This document shows positions 7,387-16,009 of a stretch of 42,078 bases of DNA, piece by piece. The notes under the pieces are model-generated. The model was not told where the DNA came from and did no database searches. It saw only the letters and a list, made by a program, of their open reading frames with translations. Both the position numbers and the translations under genes were made by a program. The stretch is from Candidatus Rifleibacteriota bacterium (GTDB lineage: Bacteria > Muiribacteriota > Ozemobacteria > Ozemobacterales > Ozemobacteraceae), in NCBI GenBank assembly GCA_015233565.1, contig JADFXM010000062.1, positions 1 through 42,078 on the forward strand, given 5' to 3'. How positions within the stretch are numbered: position 1 is the stretch's first letter; the number at the start of each line of letters is the position of its first letter.

Positions 7387-10197
7387 ATGAATGAACTAAA
7401 AAGATATTTTATAGGAATTGACCTTGGAACCACTCAATCGGCTTTGGCGTATGTTGATACCTGGGCTGACGAGCCAAAAATACAGTTCCTTTCTATTCCG
7501 CAATTTTTCTCGCAGCGTGAGATTTCTTCACTTCCAACTCTTCCATCGCTGGTTTATATTCCTGAAGAGGGATTAACCTTTCCTCAGGCTCCCTGGACTG
7601 AAAGCGATTCATCGGAAAGGCCTATTGTCGGAGAGTATGCGCGGGAATTAGGTGCATCAGTTCCATCTCGATTGATTCATAGCGCTAAATCCTGGCTTTC
7701 TCATCCTCGAATTGACCCACGTTCACCGATTTTGCCCTGGCAGAGTGATGCGGTTTCAGAAAAGTTATCTCCCGTTGAGGCAAGCGCCAATTATTTAAAA
7801 CACCTTTTGGAAGCCTGGAATTATCAAATCGCCGGGAAAGATTCCGATCTCGAATTCAGTAAGCAGAGAATTGCTGTTACTGTTCCGGCATCATTCGATC
7901 CCGCAGCCAGGGATCTTACTATTGAAGCCATCAAGCTGGCTGGTTATCCCGAAGTTACTTTGCTGGAAGAGCCCCAAGCCGCTTTCTATGACTATATCTT
8001 TCGTTTCACTGATAAAATTCGCGACAAACTTGGAAAAGCTAAAACGGTTCTTGTAGTTGATGTCGGGGGCGGAACCAGCGACTTCAGCTTGATCAGTGTC
8101 GAATGGCCGAACTCAAAATCTGCATCGCCCACACCCACACGTCCTGAATTCTCGCGCATCTCAGTAGGGCCACATCTCCTTATCGGTGGAGACAATATAG
8201 ATCTGGCCATTGCTCGCATTGTTGAAGAAAAGCTTAAGCACCGTGGAAAGCGCCTCATGACCAGACAGTGGCTTTCAGTGCTTAACCAGAGCCGCCGAGC
8301 AAAAGAACAGGTTTTCTCGGACAGCCCGCCTAAATCTATCGCTTTCACAATTTTGGGAACAGGTTCTTCGATTATCGGTGGAACTATCAAAGAGGAAGTT
8401 TCTTCAGACGAACTGAAGAAGATCATTCTTGACGGGTTTTTCCCGATTGTTCCTTCCAGCGCCAAGCCTACTGAAGCAGGGACATTTGGTCTTTCTGAAG
8501 CAGGGCTTCCCTACTCAAGAGATCCCGGCATGACTCGTCATCTTGCAGCTTTTCTCGCCGAAAATGCTGTTTTTCCAGATGCTGTTCTTTTCAACGGTGG
8601 AACGCTCTCTGCGCCAATTCTTATTCAGAGACTGATGGATCAACTCACCACCTGGAACAAAGGCAAAAAACCGATTCTTCTGGACAACCCGCACCCAACT
8701 CTGGCGGTTGCATCAGGAGCTGTCTGTTATTCTCTCTCCCGTACAAAAGATTTTACCGGAATTAAAAGCGGAAGCCCCGTTGCACTCTATCTTGGAATTG
8801 GAAACGGAAAAAATTCCCGTCCAGGAAAATATGTCCCTGATAAACTTTTAGTATTGCTATCGCTAGGTTCGCCAACCGAAAAGATTGAGGAGCTGAAGGG
8901 AAAAACAATTGGCATCGAGAGGGGAAAAGACTCCGCTTTTTATCTATTTTTTACTGCCTCGCCGACTCCTGAAGAAAAAATCGGAGATCTAATCAAGTAC
9001 AACTGGCGGAAGCACAAACCCCTTCCACATCTAATTGCAAGTGCCGAAGAGAAAAAAACTAGTTCTCCGGATACTGTTGAACAGGCCACTCTTTCTGTAA
9101 ATTTTAGGGAAACCGGATTATTCCAGATTTTCTGCCATGGAGTGGATGGAAGCTTCCACAAGGAGCTTTCCTTCAGCGTTAGCGGGGCTATTAATCAAAA
9201 AAAGAAGACGTCATCCACAAAGAAGTCAAGAAGCGCACTATTAAAACGGGAAATTTCCGCGATTAAAAAGCTACTTGATGAGCTGTCTTCCCCAACCGCT
9301 GATAGAAACGCATTTAACGCCTCTTTCAAAAAGCTTGAGGACATAATTGAACTCCCTCGAAAAGATTGGGAAATCTCGACTCTGAGAGCCATTTTTGACA
9401 TGGTGGCAGGGAACGAAGCAATTCTTAAAACACAAGCAGGTTTTGTCTGCTTCCTCCGACTTGCCGGTTTTGCTCTGCGTCCTGGTTTTGGGGCATTGAA
9501 TGATGATGAGAGAATTGAAATGATCTGGAATCTTTTCCAGAAATCCCATCAATTCGATGATGCAGAATATTTTTCCGAATGGTGGCTTCTTTGGAAAAGA
9601 ATCGGAGCCGGTCTTTCAACAGAGCGCCAGGAAGCACTAGTTGCATCAGTTGAACACTCTGTTTTCCCGCCCAAAAAAACCTCCAAAGAGCTGCGTAAAG
9701 TCGAGCAACATGAAAAGAGCAATATTTGGAGGATGTTGGCCAATCTTGAGCGCATCCCAGTCTCCCTGAAAGAAAAAATAGGAGCTGGGATCATCCAAAC
9801 CCCGTTTTCCTTCAGTCGGGACACGATTTCTTTGTATACGCTAGGCCGGCTTGGAGCCAGAGAACTGCTTTACGCGGATCACACATTCCTTGTTCCACGG
9901 GAAACAGTAACAAAATGGGCACAGGAACTTCTAAAACGTGTCTCTATGAAGATTTCCTATCTGGATTGGGCTTTAAGGGAATATGGCCGAAAAACCGGGG
10001 ACAGAATGGTTCAAGTTGAAGAAGCCACTCGAAAACTAATCATTGATTCTCTTAAAGTACATGACCGGAAAAAAGATTTCATGGCTCCTTTATACGGCAT
10101 TAAACGCCTTGAAGCATCTGATTTTGCGGAATCTTGCGGAGAAACCTTGCCATCAGGCTTCTTGTGGGTACGAGACGAAGGGGAAGAGGAAGCCTGA
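7387..10197 (+). CDS. Hsp70-family protein with C-terminal DUF3731
   Basis: At 936 residues this is much longer than DnaK. The N-terminal ATPase shows FIGIDLGTTQSALAYV, LEEPQAAFYDY, VVDVGGGTSDFSLISV and LFNGGTLSAPIL. A lysine/serine linker (NQKKKTSSTKKSRS, about residues 603-616) leads into a ~310-residue alpha-helical region matching DUF3731, with REISAIKKLLDEL, FVCFLRLAGFALRPGFGAL and YTLGRLGARELLY. It is closely related to the preceding gene in the ATPase half, suggesting duplication followed by acquisition of DUF3731. It follows after 48 nt in the same operon. The two may work as an unequal pair. Confidence 0.88.
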   Translation: MNELKRYFIGIDLGTTQSALAYVDTWADEPKIQFLSIPQFFSQREISSLPTLPSLVYIPEEGLTFPQAPWTESDSSERPIVGEYARELGASVPSRLIHSAKSWLSHPRIDPRSPILPWQSDAVSEKLSPVEASANYLKHLLEAWNYQIAGKDSDLEFSKQRIAVTVPASFDPAARDLTIEAIKLAGYPEVTLLEEPQAAFYDYIFRFTDKIRDKLGKAKTVLVVDVGGGTSDFSLISVEWPNSKSASPTPTRPEFSRISVGPHLLIGGDNIDLAIARIVEEKLKHRGKRLMTRQWLSVLNQSRRAKEQVFSDSPPKSIAFTILGTGSSIIGGTIKEEVSSDELKKIILDGFFPIVPSSAKPTEAGTFGLSEAGLPYSRDPGMTRHLAAFLAENAVFPDAVLFNGGTLSAPILIQRLMDQLTTWNKGKKPILLDNPHPTLAVASGAVCYSLSRTKDFTGIKSGSPVALYLGIGNGKNSRPGKYVPDKLLVLLSLGSPTEKIEELKGKTIGIERGKDSAFYLFFTASPTPEEKIGDLIKYNWRKHKPLPHLIASAEEKKTSSPDTVEQATLSVNFRETGLFQIFCHGVDGSFHKELSFSVSGAINQKKKTSSTKKSRSALLKREISAIKKLLDELSSPTADRNAFNASFKKLEDIIELPRKDWEISTLRAIFDMVAGNEAILKTQAGFVCFLRLAGFALRPGFGALNDDERIEMIWNLFQKSHQFDDAEYFSEWWLLWKRIGAGLSTERQEALVASVEHSVFPPKKTSKELRKVEQHEKSNIWRMLANLERIPVSLKEKIGAGIIQTPFSFSRDTISLYTLGRLGARELLYADHTFLVPRETVTKWAQELLKRVSMKISYLDWALREYGRKTGDRMVQVEEATRKLIIDSLKVHDRKKDFMAPLYGIKRLEASDFAESCGETLPSGFLWVRDEGEEEA

Positions 10198-10308
10198 GAT
10201 ATTTCGTGGCCTATTAAATCACCCAAAAACTTTGCAGGAAAGGTATTAGAGATTTTAACCAATTCACAAACCACCGCCCTTTTACACGTTGAAGAATACG
10301 CTAAGAAA

Positions 10309-11343
10309 TTGCGTATGATGGGGCAGGGTGAGTTAGCATACGTTCTGGTGATGTCGAACATTACCAAAGAGACCTTTGAAGCGGCTGAGAAGAAGGTTAA
10401 AGAACACGCGAGGGTTGCGCTACATTTTCATCCCGATAGAATCTCAAAAAGTGGCAGAACTGTAGCTCAAGCACTGGCGGAAGAGGGTTTGTATAAGAAT
10501 CAATTCGAAACTAATTTGTCGAGTGGCAAACTTGATCCTCAGGCTGAGGGTATAAGAGCCGGCTGGGAAGACAATTTATTCGGAAGAGCCTTTAGCACGC
10601 ACGGTGCAAAATTATCAGAGAGGCCCAAATATGGGGCCCTTCATCTGATGCTATATCCTGATGGACCCTGTCCTCGCTTTGGTTCCTGTTATTTTCTGCT
10701 GAACCCTATGGTTTCCCGTCGATGTACGTTTACATATATGGATTCGCACAGAAATCCTGCCGAGAAGGGCACTTTGAAAGTTTTTGAGCCCATAATGGCG
10801 GCCCTCATGACAGAGTGCTTCGAGCGGAGATTCGCATTAGGTAAGCACGATATTTCCCCCAGCAAGTTGATTAATCACCTGCTTACTAAATTGGAGGTTC
10901 CATTTCCTTATCCCGCCGAAGATCCTGCTGAAATATCACTGGGCCGGAATTTGAACCATTATATCGAAGCACAGGTGCATGGCGATATCTTATTAAGCAG
11001 AGATGTCCAGTTATTGGTAGCGGATCCTTGTTTCAGAGGAAGTTCAATAGAAAAGGATTTCCAGGGCCTTTGCGGGAAGTACGAGATCGAATTGTTATGG
11101 CATGGTGGATTTAGACTCCCTGTTAATAAAGTCCCAGAGGACTTTCGAGGTCCGAATATGCCCTCTCTTGCTAAACGTGTTTCAACTAAAGACTATGTTG
11201 ACGCGCTTATGATTGGAAAGGCCGCTGCCGATTTGAGCAATAATCCTGAAAAGTGGGCTGATCGTGGGACTTACGAGGTTGTCCTTCAAGAATTGAAGTG
11301 TCTTTGGCACGTGATAGTTCAGTTTGGGGAACCCGTTTCATGA
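10309..11343 (+). CDS. DUF3626 family protein
   Basis: The sequence matches the uncharacterised DUF3626 family: ALHFHPDRISKSGRTVAQAL, YKNQFETN, ERPKYGALHLMLYPDGP, PRFGSCYFLL, YIEAQVHGDILLSRDVQLLV and DPCFRG. The protein has about 344 residues from a TTG at 10309; ATG codons at 10315 and 10318 are alternatives. The frame is open and plausible up to about 10198 (TNSQTTALLHVEEYAKKL), so the true start may lie upstream at a non-ATG codon. It follows the Hsp70 operon by about 110 nt with no clear terminator between. Function unknown. Confidence 0.75.
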   Translation: MRMMGQGELAYVLVMSNITKETFEAAEKKVKEHARVALHFHPDRISKSGRTVAQALAEEGLYKNQFETNLSSGKLDPQAEGIRAGWEDNLFGRAFSTHGAKLSERPKYGALHLMLYPDGPCPRFGSCYFLLNPMVSRRCTFTYMDSHRNPAEKGTLKVFEPIMAALMTECFERRFALGKHDISPSKLINHLLTKLEVPFPYPAEDPAEISLGRNLNHYIEAQVHGDILLSRDVQLLVADPCFRGSSIEKDFQGLCGKYEIELLWHGGFRLPVNKVPEDFRGPNMPSLAKRVSTKDYVDALMIGKAAADLSNNPEKWADRGTYEVVLQELKCLWHVIVQFGEPVS

Positions 11344-11558
11344 TTGGGAACTAAGAGTGACAGTACTGGATTGCCTGACCCAGAAAGAATTAGAATGATA
11401 CCCTTTGAGGTAAAAAACGTAATAGTAAAGCAAATTAATCTCTAAAAAGTGGCTTTCTATTTCCCGAGAAACTTCTCCGAAATGTTGATCAATTTGTACA
11501 TGGACCAGGAGGTCTGAGGTTACGAGGCCACGGAATAATTCTTTTGATTGAAACCTGC

Positions 11559-12758
11559 TTAGCGAGGCCCGAAAAAGCCGTAACAGAGAAAAGACCAGGC
11601 TTCTCGAAGTATTTTTTCAGGGGGGTGATGCCCATCTTCCCAAAGAATCCAACGCATTCCGATGTTACTTTCGGCTCCCATAAGTATGCATGCAGTAACC
11701 TCAGGATCAGCCGTCCGGATCTGGCCTGTGGCCATAGCTTGCCGGGAAAGCTTTGCCCACTCTGCTCGGATTAATTCGTAATACCCACGGCCGATTTCAG
11801 GTTCTGCAAATTCTGCTTCACGAACTATACGATAGATGTCATGGTTATGAATGAGATACTCCAAAAACGTCAAAAACGCCTGAAGTTCGATGTCCATGCG
11901 GTGAGTGAGCCCACGACAAGAATCGAAAACCATTTTCTGCATTTCCGCCCGGATTGCGGTGGTCACTTCTGCCAGAATTTCCCGTTTTTCCTTGAAATGG
12001 AAGTAAAATGTCCCGAGCGCAGCTCCAGCAGCTTGAGTGATATGAGTGATATGTGTCATTGAGTAACCGGTTTTAGCGAAACATTCACGGGAAGCCAGCA
12101 GAAGAGCCTGTCGAGTTCGCTCTGCCCGTCCTTCCGGTTCAGGAATTGCTGGTTTAGATATGTTTTTGCGGACTCGGAAATGAGCAGGTAGCGACCATCC
12201 GTTCGATACAATCCCGTTCTGAAGAACATCGAAAAAACTCAATCGGATCCCGGGTTGGACTGGTTTTCCCTCCCAACCCCCGAAAGTTAAGGCCGTCAGA
12301 GTCAATGCTCCCAAAAAAGCCCAACAGGCGGCTTCTCCGATATTTAAATTCTCCTGAAGCCGGTCGATGACCGCATCATAAAAAATATCCCTGGGATGAG
12401 GAACTTCAAGAAATTCCGCCTCACGAAAAATTTGGAAAGATTTTCCTCTGGTTTCGAAAAAATCAAACAGTGCATCACAAAGGCGTTCTGGGTTTTTCTC
12501 GCTCCCGATTGTTCCTAGAAAATCTCGGGAAATCCGATGGATGATTTCTTCTAAAACATCTGTTTTGTCAGGAAAATATTGATAGAAACTGCCGTTGGCT
12601 ACATCAGCACAACGGCAGATCTCAGAAACGGAAGTCGCGTGAAAGCCGCTCTGGGAAAACACCTGAATGGCCCCCTCAAGAATGGCTTCATAGGTTTTCC
12701 TCCCACGCTGGGTAGAAGGAATTCGTGATTTGGTCAAGTTTTGCACATTTCTGTTCAT
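11559..12758 (-). CDS. double TetR-type transcriptional regulator
   Basis: The ~400-residue protein contains two complete TetR units in tandem. The first HTH region is ILEGAIQVFSQSGFHATSVS, EICRCADVANGSFYQYFPDK. The second starts near residue 215: ALLLASRECFAKTGYSMTHI, then AAGAALGTFYFHFKEKREIL. Each is followed by an alpha-helical ligand-type domain. Single TetR proteins are ~200 residues and dimerise, so this chain could act as a one-polypeptide pseudo-dimer. The ATG at 12758 is chosen; a GTG at 12764 is two codons longer. A strong promoter ends 7-13 nt before these starts, leaving no room for a normal ribosome site. Target genes are unknown; the nearest neighbours point away from it. Confidence 0.88.
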   Translation of the reverse strand: MNRNVQNLTKSRIPSTQRGRKTYEAILEGAIQVFSQSGFHATSVSEICRCADVANGSFYQYFPDKTDVLEEIIHRISRDFLGTIGSEKNPERLCDALFDFFETRGKSFQIFREAEFLEVPHPRDIFYDAVIDRLQENLNIGEAACWAFLGALTLTALTFGGWEGKPVQPGIRLSFFDVLQNGIVSNGWSLPAHFRVRKNISKPAIPEPEGRAERTRQALLLASRECFAKTGYSMTHITHITQAAGAALGTFYFHFKEKREILAEVTTAIRAEMQKMVFDSCRGLTHRMDIELQAFLTFLEYLIHNHDIYRIVREAEFAEPEIGRGYYELIRAEWAKLSRQAMATGQIRTADPEVTACILMGAESNIGMRWILWEDGHHPPEKILREAWSFLCYGFFGPR

Positions 12759-12771
12759 TTGCACAGGAGTG

Positions 12772-12800
12772 ATTATATCAAAAAATCATTATCAGCTCAA
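12772..12800 (-). promoter_or_regulatory. sigma-70 promoter of the double-TetR gene
   Basis: Reading the minus strand, TTGAGC (12800-12795) and TATAAT (12777-12772) are separated by exactly 17 bp. The expected transcription start falls at about 12766-12764, on or next to the GTG/ATG start, so the message should be leaderless or nearly so. Confidence 0.75.
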
Positions 12801-12869
12801 TAATTCCAAGACACTTCAACCATTGATGGAACGGTAGTATGAGTGGTTCCAAGACAGTGATACATGGGG

Positions 12870-12894
12870 CTGGGTCGTCGAAACAACGACCCAG
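12870..12894. other. perfect 9-bp hairpin
   Basis: CTGGGTCGT at 12870-12878 pairs with ACGACCCAG at 12886-12894 around a 7-nt loop. Neither side has a U-tract, and no gene ends here, so it is either a relic terminator or structure from a lost element. It sits 10 nt before a MITE copy. Confidence 0.45.
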
Positions 12895-12904
12895 AAAGAA
12901 ATTT

Positions 12905-13110
12905 CAGAATTCCTAACTCCGTGCTCTATTTTTCTCCTGGAAAAACAGCTTCTGAAACCACTTAATTTGGAATTTCTTATATTTACGGTTGGATATTTTC
13001 TTGAGACCAATTAATCCGGAAATAAACTCCAAAGACACATTGAGAGGAATCAGAATTCTCTATCTTTGGAAAAATTGTATCAGATTAAATCCTCGATGTC
13101 AGGAATTCTG
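12905..13110 (+). mobile_element. R1 MITE-like element, copy 1 (diverged)
   Basis: This 206-bp element has perfect 9-bp terminal inverted repeats, CAGAATTCC and GGAATTCTG. It is flanked by AATTT on the left and AACTT on the right (4 of 5). The interior shares scattered blocks with the other copies, such as CTTGAGACCAA and AAATCCTCGA. It is the most diverged direct copy and carries no gene. Confidence 0.7.
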
Positions 13111-13332
13111 AACTTGGTATTTGCTGGTTTTTTGAAAATGTATCAATTTTCAGTCATTGTTCCGAAAGGAAACAGTCAGGATGTTTTTTTTGACTATTTT
13201 AGCGGGCAGAATGATGTTCAAAAGCGCTTGAAGAATATCGTGAAGAAAGCCGGGGGATAGATCCTCTTTTAACAGCATTTCTCGAACGATGGTAAATCGG
13301 TGGCTTTGGTTTTAATTAGCGCCAACGGACTT
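13111..13332. other. intergenic sequence with a short coding-like remnant
   Basis: The plus strand at about 13138-13260 reads FSVIVPKGNSQDVFFDYFSG and ends KRLKNIVKKAGG. It looks like the tail of a larger protein, possibly a transposase, but has no ribosome site, and its apparent start lies inside the R1 element. Treated as a possible relic only. Confidence 0.2.
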
Positions 13333-14838
13333 TCATTGCGAATGCAGTTTTGGGGGATTATACTCTTTTCCGAAGATATATTTATAAACAAAATCATACC
13401 TATCGGGGTAATTTTGTTTCATGGTCACAGGGTCAACCCAGAACATTCTAGCTGATTCAGCTAAATCCTCGCTTGGGGAAACATTACCGTAATCTGAAAC
13501 TGAGGGCGGGTTAGGCGCCGTTCCTACCCATGAAACTGTTACAGCGCTTGTTATCATTGGTTGAGCGTCTGGCCAGAATTTATGAACCCAATTGTTAAGT
13601 ATTCCATCTTTATTTGAAATGTAAGCGTGAGTCATTTCATGAACCAAATATTCTTTAAATGTTTTTTCGTTCCTCATGCCGCTTTCATAGATCCTTACCA
13701 CTGGGGTAGTTGTCTCTATCTTTTTCGTTGCTTGATTATAGAATTTTTCGCTTCTTGTGTCTCCTAAGAGAAAAGCGTTATCGCTAACAGCCGGCAAAAT
13801 ATCGGAAGGAGCGTCAATTATATGTTTTGGAAGTGTCTGAAGCGTTTCATCTAACCATACGAGTTGTTCGTTGGTCCACCGAGCTTTTCCATCATCATAA
13901 ATGTTGATCCCATATTTTTCCCTTAAAGATTTCAAAAGTTTTAGCCGGTTATATTGACTTGGATCAGTTTCGGGAAGTTTCGTTTCAGCAATTTTTTTAA
14001 GCAAATCAGTGTTTTTCGTCCAACTGGAAAGAATTTTCAAATCTGAGCTGGATTTTGCCAAAGGAATGGCTTTCTCGACAATTTTGTCCAAGATATTCTG
14101 ATCAGTTGTGCGAACGCCTAAATCAATGATTTCATCGAAAGTTTTGCAATGTTTGAGCCCCTCCAGTAAAATCTGAGATTTTACCGGCTCTGTAGCTTTT
14201 CCTGCAAGTATCAGGTAATCGAAATAAAATTCAGCTTTTTTCATAACTTCCAGTAACGCTTTGTTTGTTGTGTCTTGGTAATGCATTCTGTTTGCACAAT
14301 CTAAAGCTTGCTCGAAATCTGTCGTTTTTTTCAAAGCTTTACTCAATGTTTCGTCTTGTGGGATATAAGCTTTTGTCATATCAGCTAGACGTGTCATTTG
14401 AAAACGAGTGCATTTATCACAATTTGTTTGGATAATTTGATCGATGACTTTCGAGTTATCGGTTACTCCAATCATCGCGACAATATCATTAAAAGTTTTG
14501 GGGGTGTTAATTCCGCTAAGAAGTATTTTGTCTCTTATTTCTTTACTGTGGGCTTCCTTTGACAATGTAATAATTTCGGTTGTTGAAGCCAGTTTTTTTG
14601 CTCCATCGAGAAGAATCTGGTCATGATCATTCCATCTCCATATCTGATAAGAAGAACCGGCTTTCGTTAAAATATCTTTCAACGAAACACTTCCTTCAGG
14701 AATCTTTGAAGGCGCTGTCGCAGCAATCGTTACATTGGAACTTTCATTAAAAGGCACTGCAATTTGGGCGAAAACAACTTCGGTGAAAAGGAAAGTAGTT
14801 AAGAAAATAACTCTTACAAATTTGCTCAATAAACTCAT
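13333..14838 (-). CDS. secreted zinc metallopeptidase, anthrax-lethal-factor-like (M34-type) C-terminus
   Basis: The 501-residue protein starts at the ATG at 14838, which has GGAGG 8 nt upstream; an in-frame TTG 5 codons earlier is discarded. An N-terminal signal peptide (FVRVIFLTTFLFTEVVFAQ) indicates export. Residues about 70-290 are alpha-helical with degenerate repeats around ILLDGAK, ILLSGINTPKTFNDIV and ILLEGLKHCKTFDEII. The C-terminal domain has HEMTH (400-404) and a downstream SEDLAES (about 456-462) supplying the third zinc ligand. This arrangement resembles the ATLF/Pro-Pro endopeptidase group. The substrate is unknown. The gene is monocistronic and convergent with nothing; the beta-lactamase homologue lies upstream in the same direction, 230 bp away. 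Confidence 0.72.
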   Translation of the reverse strand: MSLLSKFVRVIFLTTFLFTEVVFAQIAVPFNESSNVTIAATAPSKIPEGSVSLKDILTKAGSSYQIWRWNDHDQILLDGAKKLASTTEIITLSKEAHSKEIRDKILLSGINTPKTFNDIVAMIGVTDNSKVIDQIIQTNCDKCTRFQMTRLADMTKAYIPQDETLSKALKKTTDFEQALDCANRMHYQDTTNKALLEVMKKAEFYFDYLILAGKATEPVKSQILLEGLKHCKTFDEIIDLGVRTTDQNILDKIVEKAIPLAKSSSDLKILSSWTKNTDLLKKIAETKLPETDPSQYNRLKLLKSLREKYGINIYDDGKARWTNEQLVWLDETLQTLPKHIIDAPSDILPAVSDNAFLLGDTRSEKFYNQATKKIETTTPVVRIYESGMRNEKTFKEYLVHEMTHAYISNKDGILNNWVHKFWPDAQPMITSAVTVSWVGTAPNPPSVSDYGNVSPSEDLAESARMFWVDPVTMKQNYPDRYDFVYKYIFGKEYNPPKLHSQ

Positions 14839-15080
14839 ATTTTCTTCCTCCAAAGAGGGTCTTATTGAAATCCCTTGAATTAGTAAGACTTTAAGTTCGA
14901 TCCATTATATATACCAAATTAACATTAAAAAGTTTTTGGAATTTTCTTGATTCAGAAGTAAAAAATTTGTTATAAAACATTTTTGTTGGAGTGGAAAAAC
15001 ATTACCGACTATTTCGGACAGGGCAAATGCTGGCTTTTACCCCATTAAGTTAATTTAATAACTTATTTCTGATACACCGA

Positions 15081-15989
15081 TCATTTTTTCGTGAATTCAC
15101 TAATCAATAGACTTGTAACTGACGCAATGATATCTTCTCGCTTTTTTGCATCTTTCTTATCGCTTGTATAATAAATTGCTACAACAATTGGAGCAAATTG
15201 AGGTGGCCAGATAATTCCGATATCGTTGGCTGTACCATAATTAAAGCAAGTTCCTGTTTTATCTCCAACAGTCCAACCTTTTGGCACACCCGCCCTGATA
15301 CGAGCATCACCTGTGGTATTGCCTTTTAACCAGGACAGTAACATCTCACGCTGAGGCTTGGCCAAAACGTCAGTCAAGGTTAATCGTTGTAAGCTTATTG
15401 CCATATCTTTGGGAGTAGAACTGTCACTCAAATTATTCTTCCCGCCCGACATTGCTTCTTCCGGCCACCCATTGTCTTGACGGAAGGAATCGTTATGGAT
15501 TGAACGTGCAAAGGCATTAATTTCTTCCAGAGCTCCTAATTTTTTTACCAGAAGATTCATCGCTGTATTATCGCTATAGCTGATAGCGGCAGCGCACAAT
15601 TCAACAACCGTCATCCCGGTCGAAATGTGTTTTTCAGTGATGGGATTCCAATTTGTTAAATCTTTTTTCGTGTAAATCACATTTTGCGACAAGAAAGAAC
15701 TATCATTCATGCTCTTATTAAGAACGGCCGCAACACCCATGACCTTGGAGGTGCAACCCATAGGGAAACGCTCATTTGCACGATGTTGCAGGTGTGAGTC
15801 ATTTGCTGTATTTATTGCATAGACACCAATTCGTCCGCCTGAAGACGCTTCCAGTTCGGCTAATTTTTTCTGAAATGTAATTGATTGATTAATCTTTTGT
15901 TCTTCTGCAAACGAAGGCGTACAAGTGGTGGAAAAAGAACTTGCAATAATTATCAAAAATGCCAGCCATTTGGTTGAGAAAAGGTTCAT
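15081..15989 (-). CDS. class A beta-lactamase homologue with Cys in place of the catalytic Ser
   Basis: The 302-residue protein has a signal peptide (cleavage near SFA|EEQ). The fold is clearly class A: FPMGCTSKVM (S-x-x-K box), SYSDN (139-141, SDN loop) and VGDKTGTCFNYGTANDI (KTG at 244-246, with a Cys as in KPC/NMC-type enzymes). The nucleophile position, Ser70 in standard numbering, is Cys79 (codon TGC at 15755-15753), while Cys69 is Gly78. In the omega loop the aligned residues read W-P-E-E-A-M instead of W-E-P-E-L-N. The general base Glu166 is therefore displaced by one and Asn170 is lost. The lysine of the box is intact. It could be a neofunctionalised thiol enzyme or binding protein, or a poor beta-lactamase. 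Ribosome site GGAG at 11 nt. Confidence 0.9.
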   Translation of the reverse strand: MNLFSTKWLAFLIIIASSFSTTCTPSFAEEQKINQSITFQKKLAELEASSGGRIGVYAINTANDSHLQHRANERFPMGCTSKVMGVAAVLNKSMNDSSFLSQNVIYTKKDLTNWNPITEKHISTGMTVVELCAAAISYSDNTAMNLLVKKLGALEEINAFARSIHNDSFRQDNGWPEEAMSGGKNNLSDSSTPKDMAISLQRLTLTDVLAKPQREMLLSWLKGNTTGDARIRAGVPKGWTVGDKTGTCFNYGTANDIGIIWPPQFAPIVVAIYYTSDKKDAKKREDIIASVTSLLISEFTKK

Positions 15990-16009
15990 GCCAATTATTT
16001 CTCCGTTGA

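Noticed and set aside
12816..13010. 64-codon minus-strand frame
   Set aside because: It runs through a hairpin and the R1 element; not conserved in other R1 copies.
13066..13260. 64-codon plus-strand frame
   Set aside because: The start lies inside the R1 element and there is no ribosome site; only its tail looks protein-like, so it is noted as a possible relic.
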